The translations under genes and the position numbers were made by a program. Under the pieces are notes generated by a model. It was not told the DNA's origin and ran no database searches. It was given only the letters and a program-made list of their open reading frames with translations. Below are positions 11,029 to 23,300 of a stretch of 64,000 nt of DNA, in pieces; position 1 is the stretch's first letter, and every line of letters starts with the position of its first letter. This stretch comes from Gigaspora rosea (lineage: Eukaryota > Glomeromycota > Glomeromycetes > Diversisporales > Gigasporaceae), in assembly GCA_003550325.1 (NCBI GenBank), contig QKWP01000012.1, positions 138,422 through 202,421 of the forward strand, read 5' to 3'.

Positions 11029-12131
11029 AATAACATCATTGAATGGATACCTTTTAGCAAATTCACAAATATAAAGTATCTTGCTAAAAAAGGCTTTGGC
11101 ACCATTTTTAAGGCAGTATAGATTGATAGATATATTGCAGGATCTGATTATTTTAGTAATAAGTGGAATAGAAAGGGGAAATAAATGTTTGTTTAAAAAG
11201 TCTTGATAATTCTAAAGATATAAAACACAAATTTTTAAAAGAAGTAAGCATTATAATTTATTATTATTATTAAAATAATAATCTTATTTATTCTAATTAA
11301 GATTTTAGATTAAAAATCAACATAAACATGGGGGCAATTCTGCAATTGTAATTTATGGAATAACATAGAACCCAAAAGATGGTAACTATATAATAGTTAT
11401 AGAGTACGCAAAGCAGGGAAGTCTCAGAAAACTATTAGATAGTAAATATAGTGAATTAAATTGGTCTTCTAAAGTAACTAATTATATTATATAGCTGATG
11501 GGCTTAATTCAATTCATGAAACCAACCTAGTGCATAAAGATATTCATTCTGGAAATGTAGTTAATCAAAATATTTTTAGTTCTTATATTACTAATTTTGG
11601 CTTATGTAAGCCAGTGCTACAAGACTCAGGTTCTAATGCACTTTTTGGTGTACTTCCCTATATTGCTCCAGAGGTATTATATGCACATGGAAAGGAATAC
11701 TTTCAAAATCAAATATTTATTCTTTCAGAATAATTATAACAGAAGTTTTTACTGGATATCCTCCATATCATGATATTCTACATGGCAAAGATTTAGCAAC
11801 ATGTATTTGTTTAGATTATAGGCCTAAAATTAGATATGAAGTTCCTCGATTACTTTTGGATTTGATGAATAAATGCTTAGATGCAGATTCTCAAAACAGA
11901 CCAACTGCTAAAGAATTAGCTAATGGGCTGAGCCAATTTTTTATTGATTTGAAAAATTATAAAACCAGCAATTAAAAATATTAAAGACATTGACAAAAAT
12001 TTCTTATCATATGAACAAGTCAAATTGACACGATTCAAATATCAGACACACCAACAAGCTATTTATACAAGTCGATTTTTGAATCTTTCAAAACTCCCTA
12101 AACCAGATAATAACACCTATGTTTTTAAAAT
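11029..12131 (+). pseudogene. TKL-type protein kinase pseudogene
   Basis: Reading through breaks gives a recognisable kinase: glycine loop LAKKGFGTIFKA (~11083), the VAIK-strand region as KVLDNSKDIKHKFLKE, hinge VIEYAKQGSLRKLL (~11400), catalytic loop HKDIHSGN (11533-11556), the magnesium motif as NFG at 11593-11601 instead of DFG, APE at 11665-11673, and the subdomain IX-XI helix ending CLDADSQNRP. A tail YTSRFLNLSKLPKP follows, as in the mycorrhizal TKL family. Lesions include an in-frame TAG at 11119, further stops near 11180 and 11375, a stop before ADGL at ~11494 and a frameshift near 11715. An intron with GT donor at ~11245 is likely. The catalytic loop Asp is kept, but DFG Asp to Asn and the stops make activity improbable. 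Confidence 0.85.
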
Positions 12132-13499
12132 GTTAGTGATATGTTATTTTAAAAATTTTTAAATCTGTCAATATATAAATGCAGATAATGATATTTATCT
12201 TCTCAAATTGAATTCAAATATTCAAATGTATTTTTAAAATATTTATATGTATATATTTTAGCAAGTTAACCCAGTCAATGCATTAATTATATTGAAGCTC
12301 CCGATGGTAAGTAATATTTGATTTACTTATAAATAATCTAATTTATTGCTTATTTTTATATTGGTATTTAGATTATTAAATCAAGTAAAAGGAAGTTATT
12401 AAATTAGGAACATTCAATTTACTATTTCCATGCTAAAATAATTCAGCAATTGCTATATATCTTCATGCATGTACGTACCTAAAAAGATAAAAGAGATAAC
12501 ACAATTTTGCTAACAATTATTTTGCAGACAAAGTTGACCGATTTAAGTTAGGATTGGCCTGGCTTATAGTTTAGTGCTGGTTTGATGTAGCTTGTTGACG
12601 AAATGGTGATTAGCAAGTTCTATTAAAGATATTATATAATTAAAATAACTAAATTTAAATATTGTATATAAATTTATTAAACGAATATTGAAATAATAAA
12701 TATTTCAAATTACTGTGTTGGTGGCTAGATATATATTTTAAAGAAGCTATAAAATTAAAATCTAAATATTAAGGCTCCGAACTTCGACAGTTCCTGTTCT
12801 CTAGTATAATCAAAATTATATTTTACATCAAAACTTTGATCAAAATTTTATAACCATTTCTTAAGATAATATCTAGTTAGAAAATAAAAATAAAGTTACA
12901 ATTTTTCTGATATGTATAATAAAAGAGAGAAAGAATATTTTAATGATTTTCCTAATCTATAAATTTATGACAAATAATAACAATAAAGTTAAATTGAATC
13001 ATTCTTTAAATATGGTTGTCTGTTCAAAATGAAATCGATTTTTTAGACATTATAATGAGAGTAAGATGGAATAAGAAATTTCTTTAACATAAGATGTACA
13101 AATTTACAAATATTTCTAAATACAGTATATCATGTAAATTGAATAAGAATTCATTTTTAAATTAATGAGTTTAGTTCACAGAATTTTAAGAAATGATTCA
13201 CAAAGGTAAATATATAGTTATTCTATTGAATTTTTTTTCAAACGTAACAATATGGCCTTACAATATTAAAAATTTTATGATTATTTCAGAAAATGTAAAG
13301 AGTAATAATACGAGAGTGGATTGAATTTATTTCAGACCCTATTACTTTCAGAATTCAAGATCAACGAATCATTAATCATAAAGACTTGCCTGTGGTGAAA
13401 ATGTACTTTCAATAACATTGAGACTGAAACTTCAGAGTCATACTTATAGATGCTGGTGAAATTAAATCAGAGTGGTAAAATGATTCACCATTTCACCTT
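12132..13499. other. No gene recognised
   Basis: AT-rich DNA. 12773-12808 resembles, in inverse orientation, the palindromic arm near 1428-1468 (CAGTTCCTGTT and TAGTATAAT shared), so it is a repeat-family scrap. No ORF or RNA gene is visible. Confidence 0.5.
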
Positions 13500-13622
13500 T
13501 CACCAATCGGTAATGGTGTAACTGGTGTAACTGGTGAATTGGTGTAATTGGTGAATTGGTGAAATGGTGAATTGGTGAATTGGTGAAATGGTGAATTGGT
13601 GAATTGGTGAACGGTGATTGGA
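13500..13622 (+). repeat. GGTGAATT(G/A) minisatellite
   Basis: Head-to-tail 8-9-bp units GGTGAATTG/GGTGAAATG with a few GGTGTAACT variants. The minus-strand 60-aa frame across it is only the repeat translated (QFTISPIH). Confidence 0.9.
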
Positions 13623-13919
13623 ATTGTGAAGGATACTATGCCCAAATATTATCAAAAATCTGCAGTTATGTATAATACACATGAACTATTTAATGTTGGG
13701 TATTATTATTAAGAAGAAATTATAATCGAAAAAAGGGCATTATAATAACAATCGGTTAGTAATCAACTAAGTAAATGCTAAAAATTTCGATTCATATTAG
13801 CTATTTCTTGAACTGATATGTAATACTTTCAAAAAAATCATTTATAAAATTATTTTATTAGATCATATAAAAATTACAAATATTGAAACCCTCCATAAAT
13901 AAATGCACTACATCAGATT

Positions 13920-14550
13920 TCTATTACAGTTCCCAGAAAAATTTTTTGGTTTTTATTCTTAGCATTGCCAACACTGTATTCATAGCCATCTTCAGCGGAT
14001 TTTAATACAATTCAAACATTTTCTTTTTATCTTCAACACTACCTATACGTTTTCATGGTAGGTCCAAGATTGTATTTTCCAACAGAGTTACCACCTTTAG
14101 CGGATTTTAAATACCACTTTTTTTCATCTTGATTAGTGTAAAAATATTAATTTTGGTGAAAAGCTGTAGTCTTTGATATTGTTATTAATATGGTAAGGTA
14201 TTGATATAGGATTGGCACTGCTAAAGACGTAAGAAAAACCTTTGAATGGTTTTTAAAATATGTAGAATGCAGTAATTTTATCTGCAATAAAAATAGTATA
14301 GGGCGTTACAGAAGATAAAAGCATGACATTTGAACAGTATTCAAAATCTGCTAAAGGAGACGATCTTAATGGACAACACAGCCTTGTGTTTTACAGTAAG
14401 TACCATCTTTAGCAGATTTAAAATAACATTCAAATACCTTCCTTACATTTTTTTTTCAACGCCACTCCCATAATAGAATCTAAGATTCAATTTTCTGTTA
14501 GGATCACAACCTTCAGCAGATATTGAATATCAATAACCTGCTTTTTTTTT
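13920..14550. pseudogene. Sel1-like repeat scraps in both orientations
   Basis: Minus-strand 13920-14120 reads WYLKSAKGGNSVGKYNLG followed by KSAEDGYEYSVGNA. Plus-strand 14200-14395 reads GIGTAKDVRKTFEWFLK and TFEQYSKSAKGDDLNGQ. Minus-strand 14400-14545 reads SAEGCDPNRKLNLRFYYGSG and VFECYFKSAKDG. These are Sel1-like repeats (helical TPR-like units of ~36 residues that scaffold protein interactions). None can be joined into an open frame; stops and the orientation switches show rearranged pseudogene DNA. At 14347-14425 two inverted copies of the same motif (AAATCTGCTAAAG and its complement) face each other. Confidence 0.65.
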
Positions 14551-14944
14551 ACGTACGTCTAAAGATCGCAACAATACACTATTAACGCTAATTAAAATTA
14601 AGTAAGGTGACGATTGAGGCGTGGATAGACTTGATCAGGGTCGAATAGAGTTTTAGACTCAGTATTATCAGTGCCTACGCTATGTTCATTACAATATATA
14701 AAAAATGGTTGTTAATAATATATTAATAAAAAATAGGTTTATTAAAATTACTAGTACTGTATTTTGAGTATAAGGCAAAGTTTGAGATCAATGATTGCTT
14801 AAGTTCGAATTTAGATCGCAAAATACACAATATAAAAATAAAATTTGTAAAGTGACAGAAGCAAGTAATTTTACTTAATTTTATTCTAACATCCAACAAG
14901 TTCGTCGATCTAAATAAAAGAAAATGTGCTTTTTTTAGAAGACA

Positions 14945-15185
14945 ACCCAATTCGTGAATTGGTGAATTGTTGAAACGGTGAATCGGTGAATTGTTGAAAC
15001 GGTGAATTAGTGAATTGTTGATGTTGAAACGGTTCACCAATTCACCAATTCACCGTTTCACCAATTCACCAATTCAATTCACCAATTCACTGTTTCATCA
15101 ATTCACCAATTCACCAATTCCAATTCACCAATTCACCAATTCACCAATTCACCAATTTCACCAATTTCACCATTCCACCTGGTGA
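14945..15185. repeat. Inverted GGTGAATT/AATTCACC minisatellite
   Basis: From 14945 to ~15030 the repeat runs as GGTGAATT(G)/GTTGAAACG; at ~15032 it flips to TTCACCAATTCACC and continues to ~15185. The two arms (~85 and ~150 bp) are complementary and could form one long hairpin. The same unit lies at 13500-13622. Confidence 0.9.
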
Positions 15186-15207
15186 AATGGCTTAATTTCA
15201 CCGTCAT

Positions 15208-16677
15208 ACTTCAAGCTGGGCTACTATTTTTCACAAAGGTAAAACTAGATCAGTACTGTATGTCTTTGCATGAAATACTTATCAAATTGATATTTTGTGT
15301 AATACAAAAATTTAGGCATCGCTGATTTAATACGTGCTCCTCGACTCTGGCTGACAAAAGGCAAATCCAAATTTCATGCTCGTTTCACAGGCAACTGGAA
15401 TAATAATGCAGGAATTATAGAACTTGGAGATGGGCTTTCTCTACAGAAATGGTATCATATAGCTTATACACTTTCTGATTCGGAAAGAAGGTTAGATGTC
15501 TACGTAGATGGTGAATGGCTCGGATTCTACAGTATTCAGGATGTTAAAAAGCAAAAGGCTATCTTTAATGATGGACCATTGCATCCATTGCATATTGGTG
15601 GAGTTTTCTCTTGGGGCGGATTTAACGGTGAAATTAGTACGATTTATCGTGAAATTAAAAAAGATAAAATATTTAAATGATTATTTTAACAAATGGAAAT
15701 GTTCTTTATTTCAACTGGCGTTTATCGGCTGAGGGAGTGAAAGAAGTTTTTTTTTGTAAGGTTATTAAAAATTTTACGTCATGAGCGTTTAAAAATGCAT
15801 GCTATATTTATTTTATAAATTATTATAGAAAAAACCAATCGTATATTAATCAAAGGTTGCACTTGTTCATGTGCCTAAAGGAATATTTGTCTACTAAAGG
15901 AGTTAAATATGACTTGGGACCGAATAATAAGCAAAATATGGTATTTAAGTTTTTTTTCATAATTGTAATTAAGGCTAGAAAATTTTCGTCATACTTGTTA
16001 TAAAACCTTATAAAATCTGCAAAGGTTATTTACAGTGGCCGAGAGATGAACTTGACAAATGATGTCTGGACAATTGTTGGGGCTCATGATGAAAGTGTAA
16101 ATACAGAAAACCCTGTATCCTTTAATGCAATATGTTTTTTATGTTATATAATTCATGTTAGAAATGTTTCGCTATATTTGTTATAAACTTTATAAAATCT
16201 ACAAAGGTTGTTCGCAGTGGCCGAGGGATGGATTTGATAAGTGATGTTTGGACAATTATTGGGACTAATGATGAAAGTGTAAGTACAGGAAAGTCTGTAT
16301 CCTTTAATACAGTAATTGGATTTAAGCATCAAGCGACAGAACATTCTCATGGAACGATTTATGAAGTCACATCCAAATCAAAATATCAACAAGGTTTTTG
16401 ATTTCATATACTGGTATATAGTTAATTTGTTTTATTAACATAAACTACTTGTATTAAATTTAAATATTCTAGTGACACTCTGTCCGGATACTAACGATGA
16501 TAGGCAAGTTAGACGGTTTGAACCTGACATTTCCTATAGTCACTTGATGAATGAAGACGTTATTAGTCTTTTCCAGATTAAGACTGGTAAACCAGCACTT
16601 ACAGTCATCCTATCCTATTGAATGACGGAAGCCATGAGGTTTGCTGCCATGGAAATGGAAATGATGGGAATAATAAG
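15208..16677 (+). pseudogene. Laminin-G-like (ConA-fold) plus MIR-like protein, degraded
   Basis: Exon 15208-15237 reads SSWATIFHK and ends at a GT donor. Exon 15316-15636 encodes a Laminin_G_3/concanavalin-A-like segment: LWLTKGKSKFHARFTGNW, KWYHIAYTLSDSERRLDVYV, LGFYSI and LHIGG; its closing strand NWRLSAEGVKE is at ~15707-15756. Exons at ~16035 and ~16217 carry a MIR-like module (DVWTIIGTNDESV, VIGFKHQATEHSHGTIYEV), and 16473-16677 continues with VTLCPDTNDDRQVRRF and, after a frameshift near 16595, HPILLNDGSHEVCCHGNGND. ConA-like and MIR folds bind glycans or ligands, so an extracellular or luminal recognition protein is plausible. The duplicated MIR exon, the stop after VILSY and missing 5' exons make it a pseudogene. 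The MIR assignment is less certain than the laminin-G one. Confidence 0.7.
15945..16318 (+). repeat. Tandem duplication of a MIR-like exon with its intron
   Basis: About 185 bp is present twice, head to tail (15945-16128 and 16129-16318). Both copies include an intron tail (TATAAAATCTRCAAAGGTT) and the exon start GTGGCCGAGRGATG, followed by GATGTNTGGACAATT. Divergence is visible at many positions, so the duplication is old. Confidence 0.8.
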
Positions 16678-17334
16678 GTATATTTAAAATATTATATGCA
16701 GTAAATTGTCTTTATACTAAATGAACATTGCTTGTTAATTCAAAAATATTCGAAATATTTTTTTTTTTTAGTGGCTCATTAAATTAATTGAGTGATAACA
16801 CTATATACGTATTATTATCCTTCTATCCTTTCCTTTTCATATTATAAAATTATCGCCTGTCACGGTGTCTCCTACATTTTACCAAGGGGATTGCAAATGA
16901 ACAGCACTAACCTTATCGACACCGCATAGCCAGCATTATAGTTAAGGATAATGTTAAAATAGGGCAGAATCAGGAAATTAGATCACGTGCTGTGGTGTTC
17001 CCTTTTACCAATCATTTTGTTCATGTGATAATGAAACATGAGCCTAGGGATCCTAATTTTATGCTGCAAATTCTGCCTGCTTTACACTTCGAATTATGCG
17101 AATTATGCGATAAATTTTCAAAATTATGCTACAGATTATGCGGATCAGAAAGAAATATGCGAGATTTATCGTTATAAATTTTAATCGTTATCGTTATTGT
17201 AAGTACTGAACCCCCATCAGTAACTTATCAATAAAACCACAAAATCTGTGTAATATAATATTACGAAAAGAATCGTGTTTACAAAACTGTCTTTTGCGCC
17301 AAACAAAAAAATTCCCTGCAAAATTTTAGTATAA
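16678..17334. other. No intact gene; short ATTATGCG repeats
   Basis: A slightly GC-richer patch at 16855-17100 ends in several AATTATGCG units (17090-17165). The open frame at 16992-17177 lies over these and has no recognisable domain. 17280-17330 belongs to a repeat seen again near 10690 and 29820 (GCAAAATTTTAGTATA). Confidence 0.5.
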
Positions 17335-17626
17335 GGCCACGCAAAGTTAATTTTTCGTTTTGCATAACCCGCCGACCTTTTTTTTTTTAAATTTCAATCG
17401 TGCCAATTACAGAATTAATCCATTTTTGCTATTTAATTTTTTCTCCGGTGTCACCTGATGGTGACCTTAATTTTCAGGAATTACCCGATAAACCGAAAAA
17501 AAAATCTAAAATTTTCTGGGTGTGAACATGAGCATATTAATTTACAAAAAAAAAAAAAAAACCGACCCGCCGACTGAAATTTTGGAACACCATGTTATGC
17601 AAACGAAAAATTAACTTTGTGTGGCC
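17335..17626. mobile_element. PIF/Harbinger-like MITE, 292 bp, TAA TSD
   Basis: Termini GGCCACGCAAAGTTAATTTT and, inverted, GGCCACACAAAGTTAATTTT continue into TTCGTTTTGCATAAC. TAA flanks both ends (17332-17334, 17627-17629); a 3-bp TAA/TTA duplication is the PIF/Harbinger signature. An inner pair CCCGCCGAC / complement flanks poly-T and poly-A runs. No ORF. Confidence 0.75.
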
Positions 17627-18511
17627 TAATATCTGTTTCTTGTTAGATTTTTATACTACTTTAACGATATGTTTTATTACTTAACATTCGACCGTTATTT
17701 GAAATTTCAAATCTAATAATTTATGTTTCGTAAAATCAAATGCTGCGTCCAATAGGAACTGGTGGGGAAATTGATAAACCCGATATTACTTGATCTTTAA
17801 TTTTGCAAATTACAAATTATTTGGGCTATATCGATATGACTACGTGAGTACGTGATGAGCGTTTAACCAATTTTAGTATTGTATAAACAAGTCAAGTGCG
17901 TATGTACTGTACATGCGTATGTGAGAATAAATATTTATCTTAAAATTGCTATTACGAAGATTCTATAACTTTAGATAGATGGACATTAATTATGTATAAT
18001 AACATACAGTAGTTGTAAAATAATTTGATGGGTTTAATATGGGTCAGTAACAAATGTGTTTTAAAAAAAATCAAGATTTTACGGGATCGTAGAGGATTAT
18101 ACGTATCTTTAACGCTAACAGAGACCAGGATTTCTGTGGGACTGTGCGTACTGCTCTAACAAAAATCTAAGATTTTTACATAATTGTACATATGTACGTA
18201 AAAAGTTTTATAAAATTTTCATATATATTTATCATTATGTTACAAGAATAATTTGTTTTATTTATCAGATTTTTTTATCCATTGTGCTTGTCTTTGTTTT
18301 TTTTTTGAGAAATATAACTAAAATAATGTATTCTAATTAGTTTGCCTTAAATATCTTGAGGTGACAGCATAAAATGTCGCGCTTAATACGTTGCATTATT
18401 ATTAATCTAAATGAAAGCCCCCGGATTCAATTCGCAGATTTCAAATTTTCTCTTTTTAAAGGTTTGCTAATTTTATTGAATGATATAGGGTAAAATGATA
18501 TCGAATATGAT
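17627..18511. other. No gene recognised
   Basis: AT-rich. 17745-17800 resembles 10811-10860 (GTCCAATAGRAACT shared), indicating an old dispersed repeat. Confidence 0.5.
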
Positions 18512-18750
18512 AGCAATTGACATCCCTATTGTTGCCAAATTTTGCCGCAAAAAGAGGTCAATAGGGTGTCAATAGTAATCATACGTATAAATAATCATAG
18601 GTAACAAGGGCATCAATAGGGTATCCCGATTGATTCCCGATTGATTCCAGATTGACCCGATTGACCTCTTCTTGCACCAAAGTTCGTAAGCAATAGGGTG
18701 AAATTCGGCAACGATAGGATAACCCTATTGATTACCTATTGAATATTATT
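18512..18750. repeat. Foldback repeat with CAATAGGGT/ATTGACCTC arms
   Basis: 18525-18595 (ATCCCTATTGTTGCC, AAAGAGGTCAAT) is inverted relative to 18650-18728 (TTGACCTCTTCTTGC, GGCAACGATAGGAT). The centre repeats GATTGATTCC and CAATAGGGT. Non-coding. Confidence 0.7.
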
Positions 18751-18904
18751 TTACTTATGTGAGCCTTTGCTTCACGTCCTCTTAAAACCAACTCACGTTC
18801 TTTTAGTGTTAAAAATCATTCTTGACGTTCAAGCTTATTAATTTTCGCTCTCACTTGAATCTTCAGAATTAATTATGATTACTTTGGGTCTATTTTGAAC
18901 TTCG
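18745..18904 (-). pseudogene. Degraded charged coiled-coil coding scrap
   Basis: On the minus strand, RPKVIIINSEDSSESEN is followed, after a frameshift, by KINKLERQE, a TGA stop, and FLTLKERELVLRGREAKA. The Glu/Lys/Arg-rich heptads suggest a coiled coil. The parent family is not recognised; transposase-associated or uncharacterised proteins often have such regions. Short and broken. Confidence 0.3.
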
Positions 18905-20540
18905 TTAGTAAATATGAATAATATATTTGATGTTATATTGATGTATGATATAAATAAATTACTGCCGACCAATCAAGCCTTTATCTCGCCCATAACTAGA
19001 TACATTATTATATTCAAATAGATTAAAAAATAATGCAGTATATACGTATAATCGATTATAATAAAGAATGGCAACAATAACAAGTTAAAAAAATAAATTT
19101 ACTGCAAAATAGCAAACATCAGTTTTAAATTTTCCATGTCGATTACTTGATGCGTGAGCAGCTTCTGTTATGTTTATTAGAAGATAACATCCAAATTTCC
19201 TTTATCGATTTGTGACATGCATTTGCTAAATGATGCAATTACCCCATTTTTGACGATAAAATGAAAATCTAATATATAATTTTTTTTTTTTTTATGCATA
19301 AATTATTTATTAAAAAAACATGGCCTGCTATTCTTTCAATTTTTTGAATTTTATCGAATCATTGGCTAATTTCATTTTCTGATTTAGCCGTAGGCAATGC
19401 CGGTTTTCTTCAGCAATAAATTATTAATCAATAGAGAATAGATTCTACATCCGAACTAATATCGGTTGAAGATATTGGTATCATTTGTTAATGATATTTT
19501 AAAAACGAACGATTTTATTTACTTTTTTTAAAAGAAAAAAGAAACATCGTTACGATCATTGGTTGCATTTGCGATTTAACGATCATCTTAAGTTTCAACT
19601 TTTAAACTATCAAAATAACATTACAGACTTAACCTATTCAAATTCATCAAAATTGGACCTAACATATAAGTTTAAAAGTAAAATTCTAGTTTTCTTTAAC
19701 GTAACATTTGCATAAATTTTATACTATACACGATATATTAGTTGTGATCTCACCAACCATACACATATGATTGCTAATTTAACGTATTATACACAACTTC
19801 CTTGTTCACTTATACACCACAACTATTCGTATTACTCAAATAGGCATGGATAAAACGACTTCGCTGAAAAACCAATGAAAACGATAAAAAAACATTTTTT
19901 AAACGTAGCTAAAAAACTTTCAAGCAAGTACAACTAAGGTCATTTACATACTAACACGTGGCTTAAAAATTATCGATACTTTGTGTACAACAAAGCTTAT
20001 ATCTAATCACACAATTTTTTCATACGTATTAAACTTTTTTTTACTTTCTAAACATTCATAAAATAGAATCCCAATTAATGCACAAAAACCTATTTCAAAG
20101 CTTTATTTATCTTATCATTTAAAAAATCTTTCGAAAGCGTGTCAAAAAACTTGCGCATAAACTATTAAATGAAGATAAAAAGAAAAAATAATGAAGAACA
20201 GAATGTAAAAATTTTTGTAAAAAACTAAAGAACTTTAAATACGATTTCATGGATGTCGAAGATGACAGTGAGCAAATGAATTTGCAAGTGATTGAGTAGA
20301 GTTGATTAAGTTATTGATTACCGAAAATCCTGAGTTAACATCAAAATTGTAAAACTTTGTGAGATCGATTTTCGATATTTTTATATCATAAAAAAAAAGG
20401 TTGCATCGTTTATTTACTGTATGATAATTATTATTTAAGCTAGAAAAAAGGAAAGATGGATCAAAGAAAGTCTAAGAAAATATTTACAGTTTGTTAATTA
20501 GATTCTTAAAATACTCTGCATGATATACCTCCGATTATAA
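18905..20540. other. No gene recognised
   Basis: AT-rich sequence with poly-T runs (e.g. 19282-19293) and no clear repeat ends, ORFs or RNA genes. Confidence 0.5.
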
Positions 20541-20574
20541 GTGAAACCAAGAAAGGCATAGTCAAGGATATATA

Positions 20575-21440
20575 AAAAAAAGCACTTGTGTAGTATTTGA
20601 AATCTGCCGAAGGTGGCAATTCGAATGAACAATATAATTTGGATGCTGCTATGAAAATAACTAAGGATGAAAAAAAAAAAAATGTTCGAGCTATATTTAA
20701 AATCTGCTGAAGGTGGCAATTCGGATGGACAATATAATGCTGGATTTGCTACAGAAATGACATAGGCACAGCCAAGGATGATAAAATGCATTTGAAATCT
20801 GCCGAAGGTAGAATTTAAATGGAAAACATAATGTTTGATTTTGCTATAGAAAGGGCATAGGCACAGCTAAGGATGAAAAGAAAGCATTTGAATGACATTT
20901 GAAATCTACTGAAGATGACTATTCGAATGAATAATATAATGTTGAATTCCGTCATGAAAATGACATAGATATGGCTATGATAAAAAGGTATTTGATTGGT
21001 ATTTAAAATCTGCGAAAAGTGTAATTCGAATGGACGATCTAATATTGAATGCGCTACAAGGATGAAAAAAAAGCATTTGAATGGTACAATATTTGAAATC
21101 TACTGAAAGTAGCAATTTTTGGATGGAAGATATAATATCGGATTCTCTGTTACAAAAATGGCATAGGCACAGTTAAAATAAAAAAAATTAAATGGTATTT
21201 AAAATCTGCTAAAAGTGGTTATTCCATTTGCACAATATAATTTTGTACATATTGTATTATCAATATGGTAAAGGCACCATAGAGGATGAATTAAAGGCGT
21301 TTGAATGGTATTTAAGATCAATAGAAAAAGTTATTATAGCGGACAATATGAACTTGGATTATGCTATTGAAATGGTTACGGAACATCATTTAATCAAGAA
21401 AGGCTATTACTTGCTGGCTGTAAAAAACGAATCGCAATAA
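20575..21440 (+). pseudogene. Sel1-like repeat array, degraded
   Basis: About eight units of ~100-110 bp carry the Sel1 core: KSAEGGNSNEQYNLD, KSAEGGNSDGQYNAGF, NGIGTAKD and finally YQYGKGTIEDELKAFEWYLRS (the last, intact stretch is open from 21228 to 21440). Sel1-like repeats form alpha-solenoids and usually accompany kinases in this fungal group. The expected Trp of FEWYLKSA reads TAG in the first unit (~20591), TGA near 20898 and TGG in the last. Frameshifts separate most units. The tail IEMVTEHHLIKKGYYLLA does not follow the repeat and may be the original C-terminus. Confidence 0.75.
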
Positions 21441-22235
21441 TATTCAAAAAACGGTTGATTATGAAAATCTTAATGATTCTATTATCTGCAATAATCTATT
21501 AATATCATGGATTTTATTCAATGAATTAGATTTTGGAAAAAAAAATGGTAAAGGCGTGTATATTGCTAATTGGTAGTATTTTAGATCAAGTAGTTGCACT
21601 TAATTGTTTCATGTAGAGATTGAGCTCGCCTACCGGTAATCCGGGAACCATACCTTGCTGGAATAATCGATTAAAAATCATTTGTTAATAACCTGCTTTA
21701 TGATTGGCTATAGATCTTAAAACAAAAGTCATCGACAGATTTATAATGTAAATGGAAGATATGACGTAAATTAATAAAACTATCCTGTTACGTAAACTAT
21801 AGAATTCTTTAAAAAATTTTAGACATTTTACAAACTTCAAAAATTATAACATTTTAATTTATTGCGCTTCGCAAATTCTCTATGAAAAATAATTTTTTTT
21901 TTTATAAAATGAAATTTGATTGGGATTGTGCTTATAAAGCTGGTCAATTTATCATAGTTCCAGTTGTGATGGCTAGGAGTTAGCGGTAATCACAACTAAA
22001 TTTATAAAAAATTTTGACGATCACAGAGATCACTCAGATGAGATGCAAACCATCGAATACTCTATTTGGTTTCACTGAGTTAAGCGGTCAACCGGGTCAA
22101 CCAGGTTTACCCAAGTCATTTTTAATAACTAGATTCTTTACACGAGTAGTAGTTTTATAAACGGGTGGATAACTTGGAATTAAATTTTAAAACGAGCTTA
22201 GTTTCTAGTTTCATGTAACTTATAAAAGAGGTGAG
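21441..22235. other. No gene recognised
   Basis: AT-rich spacer between the Sel1 array and kinase pseudogene. A short Trp-free scrap near 21505-21570 may continue kinase-type coding (FNELDFG) but cannot be extended. Confidence 0.4.
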
Positions 22236-22930
22236 CATTTAATTAATCGCATATTCAAATATTGGATCTAAACCCCACATTTTTGCAATGGCATGGAAAA
22301 TCAAAAGATGAAGGCACAGATAATTATGTTTTAATTGTGCAAAAATGTGTCTTTACGAAAAAATCTCAAAGTTGCGCAAATAAATGTGAGAAAAAAAATT
22401 AGAATTATTATCTTATACCGCATCTGATCTTCAATTAATTCATTCTAATAACATTGTTTGTTGTGATTATTTAGTGACAATATATTCCAAAAGGATCATT
22501 TAATGCTTATATTGGTAATTTAAGATTTGGGGCATCGATTGATAAAATATTAGATAAAAAATCAGATAGAATTTATGGAGTTTTGACATATATAGCACCA
22601 GAAGCTTTGCAAAGTAGACCATTCATCAATCAGATATTTATTCTTTTGGAATGATTATGTGGGAGATTTCTTCAGGATTTTCTGACTATAAAGATAGTAA
22701 TTTAAGATTGCAATAGAAATTCGAGAAGGTTTGAGACCTTAAAGTCACAACACTATGTTATGTGAATCTTTTAAGGAGGGGTTGAGATAAAGATCAAAAA
22801 AAAAACGATCATCTGTTGTAGAATTTTATGAAACTGGTTTGAATTGGAAAAACTGTACTGAAATTTTGTCGGAATTTTTAAAATCTGACAAAGAAATGGT
22901 GATTGAAAATAATAATAGTTTTTATACTTT
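22236..22930 (+). pseudogene. TKL-type kinase pseudogene, C-lobe mainly
   Basis: Traces of the hinge (NYVLIVQKC), then LQLIHSNNIVCCDYL where HRDxH is expected, an intron-like break, and GSFNAYIGNLRFGAS. The last corresponds to the DFG/DLG region but reads NLR (22517-22525). YIAPEAL follows at ~22588-22610, then, across a frameshift, DIYSFGMIMWEISSGFSDY and REGLRP. A degraded tail lies at 22800-22930. Catalytic Lys, HRD and DFG Asp are all lost or out of frame, so this is a dead copy. It sits between Sel1 sequences (20.5-21.4 and 23.4 kb), the usual partner domain of these kinases. Confidence 0.75.
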
Positions 22931-23300
22931 TAAATTCATTAGATATGTTAACCAACAGCTATTGAAAGGAATGAAAATCTATGAGGAATGCATTTTTATT
23001 TATTAATGAGTTAATAAATATACATTATGAAAAAGTCTTCTAAATGAAATAACTTTTAGACTAGCTATTTTTGTTGACACTATGTCTCCACCTATAATGT
23101 TATTCTAAACCAAATGCAATTCTATGACTTATGATTTATCTAAACCATAAATATGTCGAAATACAAATGTTACACTCTATGAAGCAGAAAAAAAAAACTT
23201 TCTATGTTAATATACAAAATTGTTAATCAAATATATATTATCTCTGCAACTTAAATTTGCTCTAGTGATATTTCATAGATAATAATTATATAATATTATA

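Noticed and set aside
11530-11733. Small active kinase encoded by the open 67-codon frame
   Set aside because: It covers only the catalytic loop to APE region; the N-lobe is interrupted by stops and DFG reads NFG.
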